64,000 bases of DNA from Calliopum simillimum (Eukaryota; Arthropoda; Insecta; Diptera; Lauxaniidae): contig OX638368.1 in the NCBI GenBank assembly GCA_951812925.1, positions 113,049,309 to 113,113,308 on the forward strand, in the 5' to 3' direction. Below are positions 54,883 through 64,000 of this stretch, piece by piece. Both the position numbers and the translations under genes were made by a program. Each line of letters starts with the position of its first letter. Positions within the stretch are counted from its first letter, which is position 1. The notes under the pieces are model-generated. The model saw nothing but the letters and a program-made list of their open reading frames with translations. It was not told where the DNA came from and did no database searches.

Positions 54883-57569
54883 TAGGGATGCCAATTTTCG
54901 GGCATTTCGGCGATCCCGGGATTATAAAATTGCAATCCCGGGGTCCCGGGATTTTTCGGGATTAGGTATGATTTTTATTTTGACATTAAAAGCACACTTT
55001 TTTGTTAGAATGTATTTATTAAAATGTTCAATTCATATTAAACAGTCAATCGTTTTATTTAAATTTTCATTTAAATAATAAAAATTTACAAGAAATTATA
55101 AAAAAAACAAACATAAAAATTTAATTTACAAATAATTCATAAACTTAAACTATATTTATATATAATATATATATGGGGCATTCCATTGTGACTCAATGGA
55201 CATTTTGTTATAGATTATGGCAAAACTTTGGTCATAACAAAGTTATTTTAAGCTCTGAGCTGTGACAACAGCCTCGAGAAATAACTAAATAACCCTTATT
55301 TAATGTTAATGTTTTCTGTCGATCCTTTTAATTTTCTAACTTATGGAAGAATTTTAGCCAGTTTTACGCAGTTTTATGATTTTTTTTTATGTTGCAATTA
55401 AAGAAATATGTGACTACAATTGATGAGATTAAATTAAAAGCAAGCTATTTTGATGAAGAAAATATAACCTTTTGAGTTTGTGACTCGATGGGACATTCTG
55501 TTCTGACTTTCGGCACAAGAATGAAATCAGTGGAATTTTTGTAGTGTATAACCGAATTTTTGATATTTTGATTATGTCTATTGTAATAAGAAATAACCGC
55601 TTATGACAATCTTTGGTCACAAATCAAAGCCGCATTATTCATGAGCTTTTTGACCAAAAATTGGCATAAGCTGCTACTCCTTATTGTCACAGGCAATAAG
55701 AGAGGATATTATAATGAAAAGTTTTGAAATAAAAAACCATGTGTCATATGAAATAAAAATATAAACTGAGCAAAATTGAGATAAATTTGCTTGAAAAAGT
55801 CCTGTTTTATAAATTTTTAAAAATTCTTTTAGAGATAAGTAAACAATAGATATTTTACATTATGATAGAATAACCCATATATATATCACTTACTGAGATA
55901 AAAAAATTTTAGAGTTTAAAAAATTTTTTAAATTTGAAAATGAAAGCGCCACCCGATTTGTGTAAAACCTACTTATATTAAAGCTGCCGGCTAAATCTTA
56001 GCATTGTAACCTTTTTTGAAACTATATCTTCTTTCCTAAAACAGTGCAGGAAAATTATGTAAAAAAAGGCTTTAATATCTAATTTTGTTGAACAACCACC
56101 GATTTTCATCCGACTTGGCTCATTTTTGTTGGTAATTGAATTTAGAAGAAACCAACACTAAAATTTGTGCAGTTTTTGAAAACAAAAATAATTGAAATAA
56201 TAATTATAATAGAATTATTCTAAACAAAAAAGGGTCATTTCCGATGTATATGTCGATTCTGAATCCGAATCGGTCCATCAAGCACGGTTTTTGAGATATC
56301 ATTTACTAAAATTTCAAAAAACACGATATTTGAGGTTATATGGAGGATGCACGAAACTATTTTACAATTTTCTATTCAATGCAGCACCTAGTTCTATTTG
56401 TTGTCTTCAAAATGAGCTACGATGTGGTCTTAAATGATTTTCCTATAAAAAGTTACGATCATTTCAAAATGGCATCATGAATTTATGTCTCATGTCATTT
56501 TGAAGACATAAAATAGTAGGAGAGAATGGGAAGTTGTGCGACAGGTTTTCTTTCAAGGAAAAAAAACTATGAAATTAATTTTTTTTAGCATCTCAGTATA
56601 AAGAATCTTTAGTATGTCTCAAAACATAATTTCTGGCTAAAGGGTTCGGTTGAAATTTTAAAAAATCTAAAAGTTATGCAAAAGACGCGTTTTTGGGGAG
56701 TTGTGCAACACGAAGGGAGTTGTGAATCATAGCTTTAAATTAAAAAAAATTACATATTTTGATGAATATTTTTTATGTAATTTATTTGTGAACAATAGTA
56801 AAGTTGAAAATCGTATTGAAAATCAAAAAAAAAAAAAAAAAACAAAGTCCGACTAATCCAATTCCCACTGAATAAAGGTGTATTAGCTGGCTGTTAAATT
56901 GCCACATTTCACATGTATTGTAATTCTTCAGATTTGGATAGACTTGGAATTATTTTCGCTGCCTGCAGAACGCGCACTGTGACGGCGCTTCGCTGGTGAT
57001 GATTTGACGGCCTTTTTCTTATTTTGTTGCGCAACTCCCCACTTTCTACATGTTCAACATGGCCACCGTGGCATCGATACATCAAATGTTTATGCATCAT
57101 TACTTTCATGAGTTGAAAGGATATTCACAAAGGAATGTTTTGTATATACTGACCTTTATGATCAGCTTCAACAAGTGACTGAAAATACCGTAAACACAAG
57201 AGGCCAATGAAACTTTCCCACAAATTTTTCGACACACAAGGAAGAGCGACACGAAGAATATCTATTGACGTGACGAATGCTGATGAAAAAGTTAGATCGT
57301 AGCGAGACAAACAATTGACAGTAGTTGGACACATGACAACTACTATGATTTGACATTCATTGACATGTTGCCCAACTCCCTCTGTTGCAAAACTCCCCAA
57401 TCTCCCATACCATATGAAGAATTCAGTAGAAAATAGCATTTTTCATATTTCATAATAATTTTATATTTTTGATAAAAATTGCTTTTTATTAATCCCGGGA
57501 TTTGCATGGACTAATCCCGGGATTCTCGGGACTTGAAAAAGGCCGGGATCCCGGGATTGGCATCGCTTA
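54883..57569. mobile_element. hAT-like non-autonomous element with GGGATGCCAA ends
   Basis: The left end TAGGGATGCCAATTTTCGGG and the right end, reverse complemented, AAGCGATGCCAATCCCGGGA share GATGCCAA followed by repeated CCCGGGAT words. YAGGGATGCC-type ends are common in hAT elements. The flank is a CATA microsatellite on both sides, so an 8-bp duplication cannot be read. The interior (54970-57480) has no transposase. It includes another inverted-repeat element at 56519-57407 and a region with TCATTGTGACTCAATGGACA and GACTCGATGGGACATTC (55184-55497) that looks like an internal repeat. Confidence 0.55.
56519..57407. mobile_element. Pogo-like MITE with GGGAGTTGTGCAAC words
   Basis: The left end TAGGAGAGAATGGGAAGTTG (from the TA at 56517) and the right end, reverse complemented, TATGGGAGATTGGGGAGTTT are imperfect inverted repeats beside TA. 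The motif GGGAGTTGTGCAAC recurs inside (56697-56712, 57030-57044 complement and 57370-57395). The layout copies that of 37068-37989. A minus-strand open stretch (57109-56909) has RCHGGHVEHVESGELRNKIR but no family that I recognise. Confidence 0.5.
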
Positions 57570-57906
57570 TAAATACATACATACATTTGCTTTTGTTATT
57601 TTTTATTGCTTGGTAGAGTAACGGCATTAACATTCGATATTTTTGTAACGCATTTTTGGCTCTTTAAGCATCATCCTTTTTATATTAAATTACTCGAGAC
57701 TAAACTGAAGAGAAATAAACTTGTGATTTTTTAAAGAAAATTGTTGATTCTTTTTCTCACATTGTCACCATAAATTGGTCCTTCGCGTCGCCGGATTCTA
57801 AAATCGGCTTTAATTAAATAGTATTTCTATAAAGTAATAAATTCTCATAGGGAAAAATACAAAGTTACTACAATTCAACCACGCATTGAAATAAAATACA
57901 GACATC
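57570..57906 (+). promoter_or_regulatory. Probable BEL/Pao LTR end, primer site and leader
   Basis: TGGTCCTTCGCGTCGCCGGA starts at 57776 after TCACCATAAAT, the position and TGG start expected of a tRNA primer site just inside a 5' LTR. The AATAAA-type signal GAAATAAACTTG near 57711 fits the R region. The LTR start is not defined, and the tRNA used was not identified. Confidence 0.45.
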
Positions 57907-57959
57907 GTGGGAATATTCTTCAAAGAAAGCAACACATTGGAGTTTCATTGCGGCGATAC

Positions 57960-58804
57960 AACTTTGGAGTCTCATCGAAACAAATTGCAGTCTCAAATTA
58001 AAGTCTTATCGGAATATTGTGCAAAGCATCGTTGGAACATTATTTGGAGCAGGTACTCAAGTCAGTTGGTGTCACAGGCGCTGCGGAACTATACACGTTG
58101 GAAAGTTTTCGCATAACAGGTAACATTTTGCATATGGCAGACGAAATAAATAATTTGGTGCTAGTTCGTGGGCGTCTAAAAGGCTTGATAACCCGTGCGT
58201 TTGCGTATGCAGAAAGTCACCCTGAGGACTGTTCTTACGACCAGTTAATAACTAGGCTAGCACGTTTAGAAGATGTTTGGCAGCAGTTTGTGAAATCTGC
58301 AGATGATATGTATGTTTAAAGATGTTCCTGACTATAGTGACCCTGACCAAGATTTTGCAGCATACGAGGAAAAATATTTATCAGCGCGTGGCTGCATGGT
58401 TGCTTTGCAACGTGACCTTGCCCCATCTAAGCAAGTAGAAGATACGGGGGATACTATTTCAAAATTAATTAAACAACGGGCTCTATTTTTAAAACAATTT
58501 TCTACTGCCTCCACATCTTCAAATAAGGAAAGTGTGTTGCCTAAGATAAATATTCCTCACTTTTCAGGGCAATATAAGGACTGGACGTCATTTCGAGATT
58601 TATTTGTTAGCTCCATTGATTCTAAATCTAACCTGTCTAGTACGCAGAAATTTCATTATTTAAAATCTTTGCTGCGGCATGATGCAGCAAATATCATTAA
58701 GCATATTCCTGTTACTGAGACAGCATATACTACAGCGTGGGCACGTCTGCAAGAGCGTTTTGATCGTCCTAAGCACATTATATCTTCTTTTATTGAAACT
58801 TTTA
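57960..58804 (+). pseudogene. BEL/Pao Gag, first part
   Basis: Frames at 58017-58319 and 58303-58839 give Gag of a BEL/Pao element: LARLEDVWQQFVKSADD, then INIPHFSGQYKDWTSFRDLF and SLLRHDAANIIKHIPVT, the DUF1759-type core. The two parts are offset by a frameshift near 58310. The N-terminal start is not certain because the first frame (57907) shifts near 58020. The Gag is split after the block ending RPKHIISSFIETF by a LINE and resumes at 60108. Confidence 0.8.
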
Positions 58805-60107
58805 TTAATAATTTTATTTTTTTTTTATTTATTTTTTAATGCTTGAATTCATTTATTAAATCTTCTCATCTTAGGAGACTAACAATAAGTTTAAAAATCT
58901 TAATCCTAAACATTATTATACATAATAATTTAGTGCTCAATGTGTCTCCAGGGTTAAAAGGGACTTGCACATCCTAGTAGTTCGATAAGCGCGCAGAAGA
59001 AAACAGTTGTTGTAAGTTCAGTCTTCTCACAAACATGCCGCCCGCCTAGCAGGATGTTTGAATGAAAAGAACTCCATACAAATTTGCACCAGTAGTTCCG
59101 GCTGCATGTAGCAGGAACAAGAAATAAGAGTACGCGCCAGATACCGGCTGCATAGAAAAAAGTACGCGCCAGATACCGGCTGCATATAAAATTTAGAATT
59201 CAGTCAGCTTAACATAGCTAATTGCTAACGCTATTCATAGCAGGACGATCCTTTCTTTTTAGTCTGGAGAAATTTTCTAAATATTTTAACCTCCGTGCCA
59301 ATGGATTAGGATGATACAGCAATCTTGGAAAAAACTTTGCTTGTGTTTGTTGATTTCGTCTTTGAACAAGGGGATGCAAAGGTCCCGATGTATGTTTTCG
59401 TTCCGTATATACCATGGAGCACCTGTCATGATTCTTAGAATTGTTGACTGAGTCCGTTGTATTAATTCAATGTTCGAGGAGCTGGCGTTACCCCATAACT
59501 GTATACCATATAACCAAATTGGCTTAATGATGGATTGATATAAAAGAATTTTATATACAAGTTTCAGACGGGATCGATGATTTATGAGCCAGTGTAGCCT
59601 GCGTTTTTTTTTTTTGCTTCAATGTGCTTTCGTCAAGTTAGCCGTTTGTCTACATGAATACCTAAATATGTGACGTTTTCGCATTGAGCGATTGATTTAT
59701 TGTTTAATATGATAGCCGGGCATTCACCTTGTCTAAGAGTAAAAGTAACCTGCTTATATTTTTGTTCATTTACTTTTATGCGCCATAATAGCAACCATTC
59801 TTCGAATGAATTTAAATGAAGTTGGAGTTTTCGAGCCGCTTATAAGGGACAACGGATACAACTTATAACTGCCGTATCGTCTGCGAAAGTAGATAGGGTT
59901 GTGCCTGTGATAATAGGTAAATCAGAGGTATAGAGTAAGTACAGAAAAGGTCCTAGAACGCTTCCTTGAGGAATACCTGCATTTATTTTTAAAGCAGATG
60001 AGATAAAACTGTTATGTTCTACTCTAAACTGCCTGCTTTCCAGGTAAGAGATAAATGTTTTGTGAACGTTAGAAGGCAATACGTGTTTAATTTTATTGAC
60101 TAGACCT
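58805..60107 (-). pseudogene. 5'-truncated Jockey-type LINE in the BEL Gag
   Basis: Minus-strand fragment. Reverse transcriptase motifs are [20 protein letters not shown] and [11 protein letters not shown] (60079-59840), followed by a degraded connection region (NVTYLGIHVD, then stops) and LYHPNPLARRLKYLENF near 59310. An A-rich tail corresponds to the T-rich plus strand at 58811-58839. The 5' end is truncated at about 60107, as is usual for LINE insertions. Flanks ACTTTTAT and ACCTTCAT may be an eroded target duplication. On both sides the BEL Gag reads on (SFIETF, then NENHLILKKISDGANETI). Confidence 0.8.
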
Positions 60108-63100
60108 TCATGCCATACTTAAATGAAAATCATTTAATTTTGAAAAAGATTTCGGATGGAGCTAATGAAACCATAAGGGGGTTAGGCACAATAGGTCACA
60201 ATAAACTCGATGTTTGGCTGATTCATTTGCTATTAGCAAAAATTGACCCCGAGTCTCGTCGTAAATGGATTCAAGATAGTTGTGAGAATTCTTCGCCCAC
60301 AATTTCTGATTGTTTTGAATTTTTGGATTCACGCTGTGAAGAGTTAGAGCTAAGCCAACGTAAGCCTAACCCACTTTCAAAGCCTCAGGGCATACAAAAA
60401 TCAAATTCTTACCGTGCATTGGTCTCTGTCGATGAGAAATTATGTACGTGCAACTGATCACAACATAACTAAATGCAATGTATTTTTAGCGATGTCAATT
60501 GACGATCGTCGTGCTTTTGTAACAAGCAAATCATTATGTTTTAATTGTCTGAAATCGGGACATTCTTCTTACAATTGTAATTCAAAATTTCGACGTAACG
60601 AATGTCATAAACGTCATCACACTCTGGTACACAGCCAGCAAGTAAATCTGACAACCACCACTTCTTCACCAATGTCATCAACCTCTTTATCTGCCGCTAC
60701 ATCTTCTGGAAAGCCTTGGTCCACTGTTGCCCATATTTCTTGTCCAGGTTATTTGAATTCTGCTGCTCACCTGGATTCTTCTCAAACAGTTCAATCTGGT
60801 ATTCATCATCGAAGCTGCAGATATTTGTTGCCTACAGCCCTTGTTGACGTTCGTAACGCTGTAAATCGCTTCGTTACTTGTCGTGTTCTTATTGATTGTA
60901 CGTCAGAATTATTTTATATGTCGGAGCAATGCGCTCAGGCTCTTTGTCTACCTCGCTCACTTTCTCGTGTTACTGTATCAGGAATTTCTTCTGTTAAGGC
61001 TGAGACTACACGTGGCTGTTGTTCACTTTATATGAAATCCAAGGTTTCTCAGCAATCGCTTGACGTTTGTATTCATGTTTTAAGCAAAATTAATTCGTCA
61101 CTTCCTACCTCACGAATTGATACTCCAACTCAGAGAGGTGACACTGGCTGATCCCTCGTTCAATTCCTCATCACCTATTGACATTTTACTTGGAGTTGAT
61201 CAAGTTTGGAAAATATTCACTTTCAACAAATTTTTTGATTCATCCGGCAACCCCATTGCTATTTCATCAGTATTTGGCTTGGTTGTAACATCTGTAATTG
61301 AATCTGCTGAAAACGTATCATCATCTTTTGTAACTGTCACAGATGTCGACCGCTCTCTACGAAATTTCTGGGAAATTAAAGAGACAAATTACAACTTGGC
61401 CCCAGATAACATTTTTGTTGAAAATCATTTTGTGGAAACACATTCACGCCATTAAGATGGCAAATAAATAGTTGAGCTTCCGTTCAAGGAAAAAGATATT
61501 CAGTTTGGGAATACTCTTCATGGTGCTTCGTTGCGATTTAATTCTGTTGAACGTCATTTATCGAGAGACACTGATCTTCGAAATCAAGACGTCGCTTTTA
61601 TGCGCGAATATGTGAAATTAGGCCACATGCGTTAGCTTCGCCCTGATGAAATCGCTGTACCTGATAGTCGTGTTTTCTATATGCCACATCATCCAGTCAT
61701 TGGTCCAAAACTTCGCGCTGTTTTTGATGGCTCATTTCAAGATATAAATGGAGCCTCACTCAACAGTACCTTGCATATTGGTCCAAGCATTCAGCGCAAT
61801 TTATTTGCCGTTTGTCTCCGTTTTCGCATGTACAAATACATTTTTTCTGCGGACATAGTAAAAATGTTTCGCCAAATTTTGGTATCTGAAAATCATCGAA
61901 ATTACCAACGAATTGTTTGGAGAGAAGATCCATCGGAACGACTCAAACATTTTCAATTATGTACTGTTACATACGGTACATCCTGTGCACTTTTCCTTTC
62001 TGTAAGAGTGCTTGAGCAACTTGCTACTGATTACGAAAATGAATTTCCTCTTGCTGCTAAAACTATTCGTGAAGATTTTTACGTCGATGACGTCATCACG
62101 GGATCACAGTCTGAAAATGGTTTAATTGAGAAGCGTGATGAGCTGATAAAACTTTTATCTTGCGCAGGGCTCGAACTCAGAAAGTGGGTTTCAAATTGTA
62201 ATGCAATAACTTCGAATTTTTGCAATCAGCCAGAGCAATGTTTCTTCAAAAATGATAATAATGAAGAACCTACCAAGGTTCTAGGTATTTATTGGAAACC
62301 AGGTGATGATTCACTAATGTACGAGGTATGCCTTGAAAAATATCAAAAGGTTAGCAAGCGACAAGTTCTATCGGATGTATCTGGAATATTTGACCCATTG
62401 GGACTCCTAGCTCCCGTAATTATTAAATTTAAAATATTATTTCAAGAGTTATGGCTTCTTAATTTGCACTGGGATGATCCACTTCCTCCTGATCTTGCTA
62501 AATGGTGGTTACAGTGCCGTGAAGACTTGGGTCATATTTCAAATTTATCATTGCCACGGTTTGTGCACAACTCCAGCGATTATATTGAGCTGCACGGATT
62601 TTCAGACGCATTTATCAAAGCGTATTCTGCTGTTGTTTATTGTCGATTCCTAGATAAAAATAGTGATGTAAAAGTAGCCCTCATAGCAGCAAAAACTCGT
62701 TGTGCTCCACTTAAACAGCTTTCACTTCCGCGCTTGGAATTATGTGGCGCACTTTTGTTGACTAGGCTCTTAGTTTTAGTGAGAAACGCGTTGTCACATG
62801 GAAAAATCGATGTTAAAGCTTGTTGCGACTCTACCGTAGTCTTAGCGTGGTTATCGCATCCGCCAGTTACATTGAAAACATTTGTTGCCAATCGCACTTC
62901 AGAGATACTGATACTCTGCCACGAAATGCCTGGAGAAATGTGGCTTCTAAGGAGAATCCTGCTGACTGCGCGTCACGTGAAATGATGGCTCTCAACTTAT
63001 TGGATTTTGACCTCTGGTGGAAGGGACCTGCTTGGCTCACGATTGAAGAACTATATAATTCTATACTGAATAAGGCTAGTAATTCAATTTTATTTGCAGA

Positions 63101-63726
63101 AAAAGAAATGACAGCTGATATGAAAACGTCAACAATTAATATGGTTTCCACTGAACAAACAAGCCAAAATCTTCTAGAAAACGCTGTAGAAAGAATTTCA
63201 ACATGGAAAAGGCTCTTACGAGTCATGTCATACGTTTTACGCCTTATACGCAAAATAAGTACCCGTCGTAATCAACATGCACCAGCGCAGGCAACTTTCG
63301 ACGAAATTAATGAAGCTCGATTAATTTGTTTCCGATTGGCTCAGGCAAGCTAGACTGAAGATCAAATCATATTACAAACCAACCAGGACCGCAGCAAGGG
63401 GATTCAACTAATCAAACTCGATCCATTCGTTGACGAAAATGGACTTTTACGTGTTGGTGGAAGAATTTGGAATTCCACGTTAGATGAAAGTATTCGTCAT
63501 CCAATTATTCTCCCAAGGGAACATCGCATAACATGTCTCATTCTTCTCTATGAGCATGATAAAAATCTTCATCCAGGAGTGTCTGCACTTTTTTTTCACA
63601 TTCGCCAGACCTACTGGATATTTGGAGCAAAGAATTTAATACGGAAAATAACTCACCAATGGCTCAAATGTTTTCGCCAACGTCAGCAGACAACGCAGCA
63701 GTTTATGGCTGATCTACCAGATGTAC
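60108..63726 (+). pseudogene. BEL/Pao Gag end, protease, reverse transcriptase, RNase H and integrase start
   Basis: In order: the rest of Gag (60110-60457), a CCHC knuckle CFNCLKSGHSSYNC (60538-60579), and protease (about 60830-61455) in which the expected DSGS is changed to LIDCTSELF. Reverse transcriptase (61681-62400) has VFDGSFQDINGASLN, FSADIVKMFRQI and the catalytic FYVDDVITG. RNase H has HGFSDAFIKAYSAVVY and PRLELCGALLLTRLL. The integrase HHCC domain begins with HDKNLHPGVSALFFHIRQ and reaches about 63720. Breaks: frameshifts near 60440, 61130 and 62930, stops at 61453-61467, 61635 and 63351, and a copia element that cuts the integrase at 63727. It is clearly inactive. Confidence 0.88.
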
Positions 63727-63920
63727 TGTTGAAATATGTAGTTTTATACTGTAATGAAAATAAATTGTTTGATATTTCTGTCTTAGATTGTTTTAGATTT
63801 TATGTATTTGTCATTCTGTGAAAATTATTTTTTTCAGTTCGATTTTCTTCTTTACAATATAAATACGTTTTTATATTAAATTTGCTGAAACATTTTATCC
63901 TATTCATTTAACACATAACA
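63727..63920 (+). mobile_element. Copia 5' LTR
   Basis: A 194-bp LTR from TGTTGAAATATGTAG to ACACATAACA (TG...CA). The start resembles the TGTTGGAATATA start of Drosophila copia. AATATAAATA near 63856 could be the TATA element. It interrupts the BEL integrase. The other LTR lies outside the window, so the target duplication cannot be confirmed. Confidence 0.75.
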
Positions 63921-63922
63921 AA

Positions 63923-63936
63923 GGTTACGGGCCCAG
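63923..63936 (+). other. Copia primer-binding site (initiator tRNA-Met half molecule)
   Basis: GGTTACGGGCCCAG differs by one base from GGTTATGGGCCCAG, the copia primer site that pairs with the internal cut end of initiator tRNA-Met. It starts two bases after the LTR. Confidence 0.75.
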
Positions 63937-63948
63937 AAGAATATTAAA

Positions 63949-64000
63949 ATGGCTACGTTGTACTCTTTTGATAAATTGGAAGAATCCAACTACGATGGTT
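63949..64000 (+). CDS. Start of copia Gag-Pol
   Basis: The ATG at 63949 opens MATLYSFDKLEESNYDG, a typical copia Gag start with the (L)xxxNYxxW region, and the frame is open to the window edge. The primer site and LTR just upstream support the assignment. Whether the rest is intact cannot be seen. Confidence 0.7.
   Translation, partial: MATLYSFDKLEESNYDG

Noticed and set aside
55170..55700. Separate inverted-repeat element around the ACTCAATGGACATT and GACTCGATGGGACATT words
   Set aside because: The two words are in the same orientation and no complementary arms or duplication could be found.
54875..57578. 8-bp target duplication for the GGGATGCCAA element
   Set aside because: Both flanks are CATA microsatellite, so the apparent match could be chance.

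Overview
The window is eukaryotic and looks like AT-rich intergenic DNA from an insect, most likely a fly (Diptera). It carries copia, BEL/Pao, Ty3/gypsy, RTE and Jockey retroelements, and mariner, pogo, hAT-like, Sola-like, foldback and Helitron-like DNA elements. Primer-binding sites match tRNA-Lys and the initiator tRNA-Met half molecule as used by fly retroelements, and one clear intron is only 59 bp. I see no ordinary host gene. Nearly every coding stretch belongs to a transposable element and almost all are broken. One assembly gap (200 N) lies at 45987-46186.

Layout. 1-8320: a protein-primed-type family B DNA polymerase gene (Polinton/Maverick-like) with a spliceosomal intron, an internal 1.28-kb tandem duplication and a 3' flank that holds a hAT-like foldback insertion. 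8323-13207: an unidentified repeat interrupted by an RTE-type LINE that sits exactly between two 295-bp direct repeats, then a tRNA-derived Pol III promoter. 13314-17611: pogo-family remnants, the larger one split by a MITE with a perfect 9-bp target duplication. 17806-21490: foldback elements. 21782-25684: a foldback element whose arms are 108-bp satellite arrays. 25693-27559: another palindrome, abutting a truncated gag-protease gene (27560-29065, minus strand). 29278-35244: a gypsy element in rearranged order, containing a Sola-like transposon, a Sola-like MITE and a mariner.

35245-42190: mostly unrecognised DNA, a pogo MITE, and an LTR retroelement with a tRNA-Lys primer site whose Gag begins with a RING-H2 finger. 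42193-45986: a second, inverted copy of the polymerase element. 46762-50526: a second copy of the satellite foldback. 50527-51448: a 39-bp minisatellite and a Helitron-like 3' terminus. 54158-57569: two more foldbacks. 57570-63726: a BEL/Pao element interrupted by a Jockey-type LINE. 63727-64000: the 5' LTR, primer site and gag start of a copia element that cut into the BEL integrase.

The repeated families allow direct comparison of filled and empty insertion sites, so the order of several insertions can be read from this window alone. The most unusual items are the RING-Gag fusion, the intron-containing polymerase element present twice, the very long direct repeats around the LINE, the satellite-armed foldback family, and the circularly permuted gypsy/mariner block. 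No bacterial-type system, CRISPR array or operon is present.
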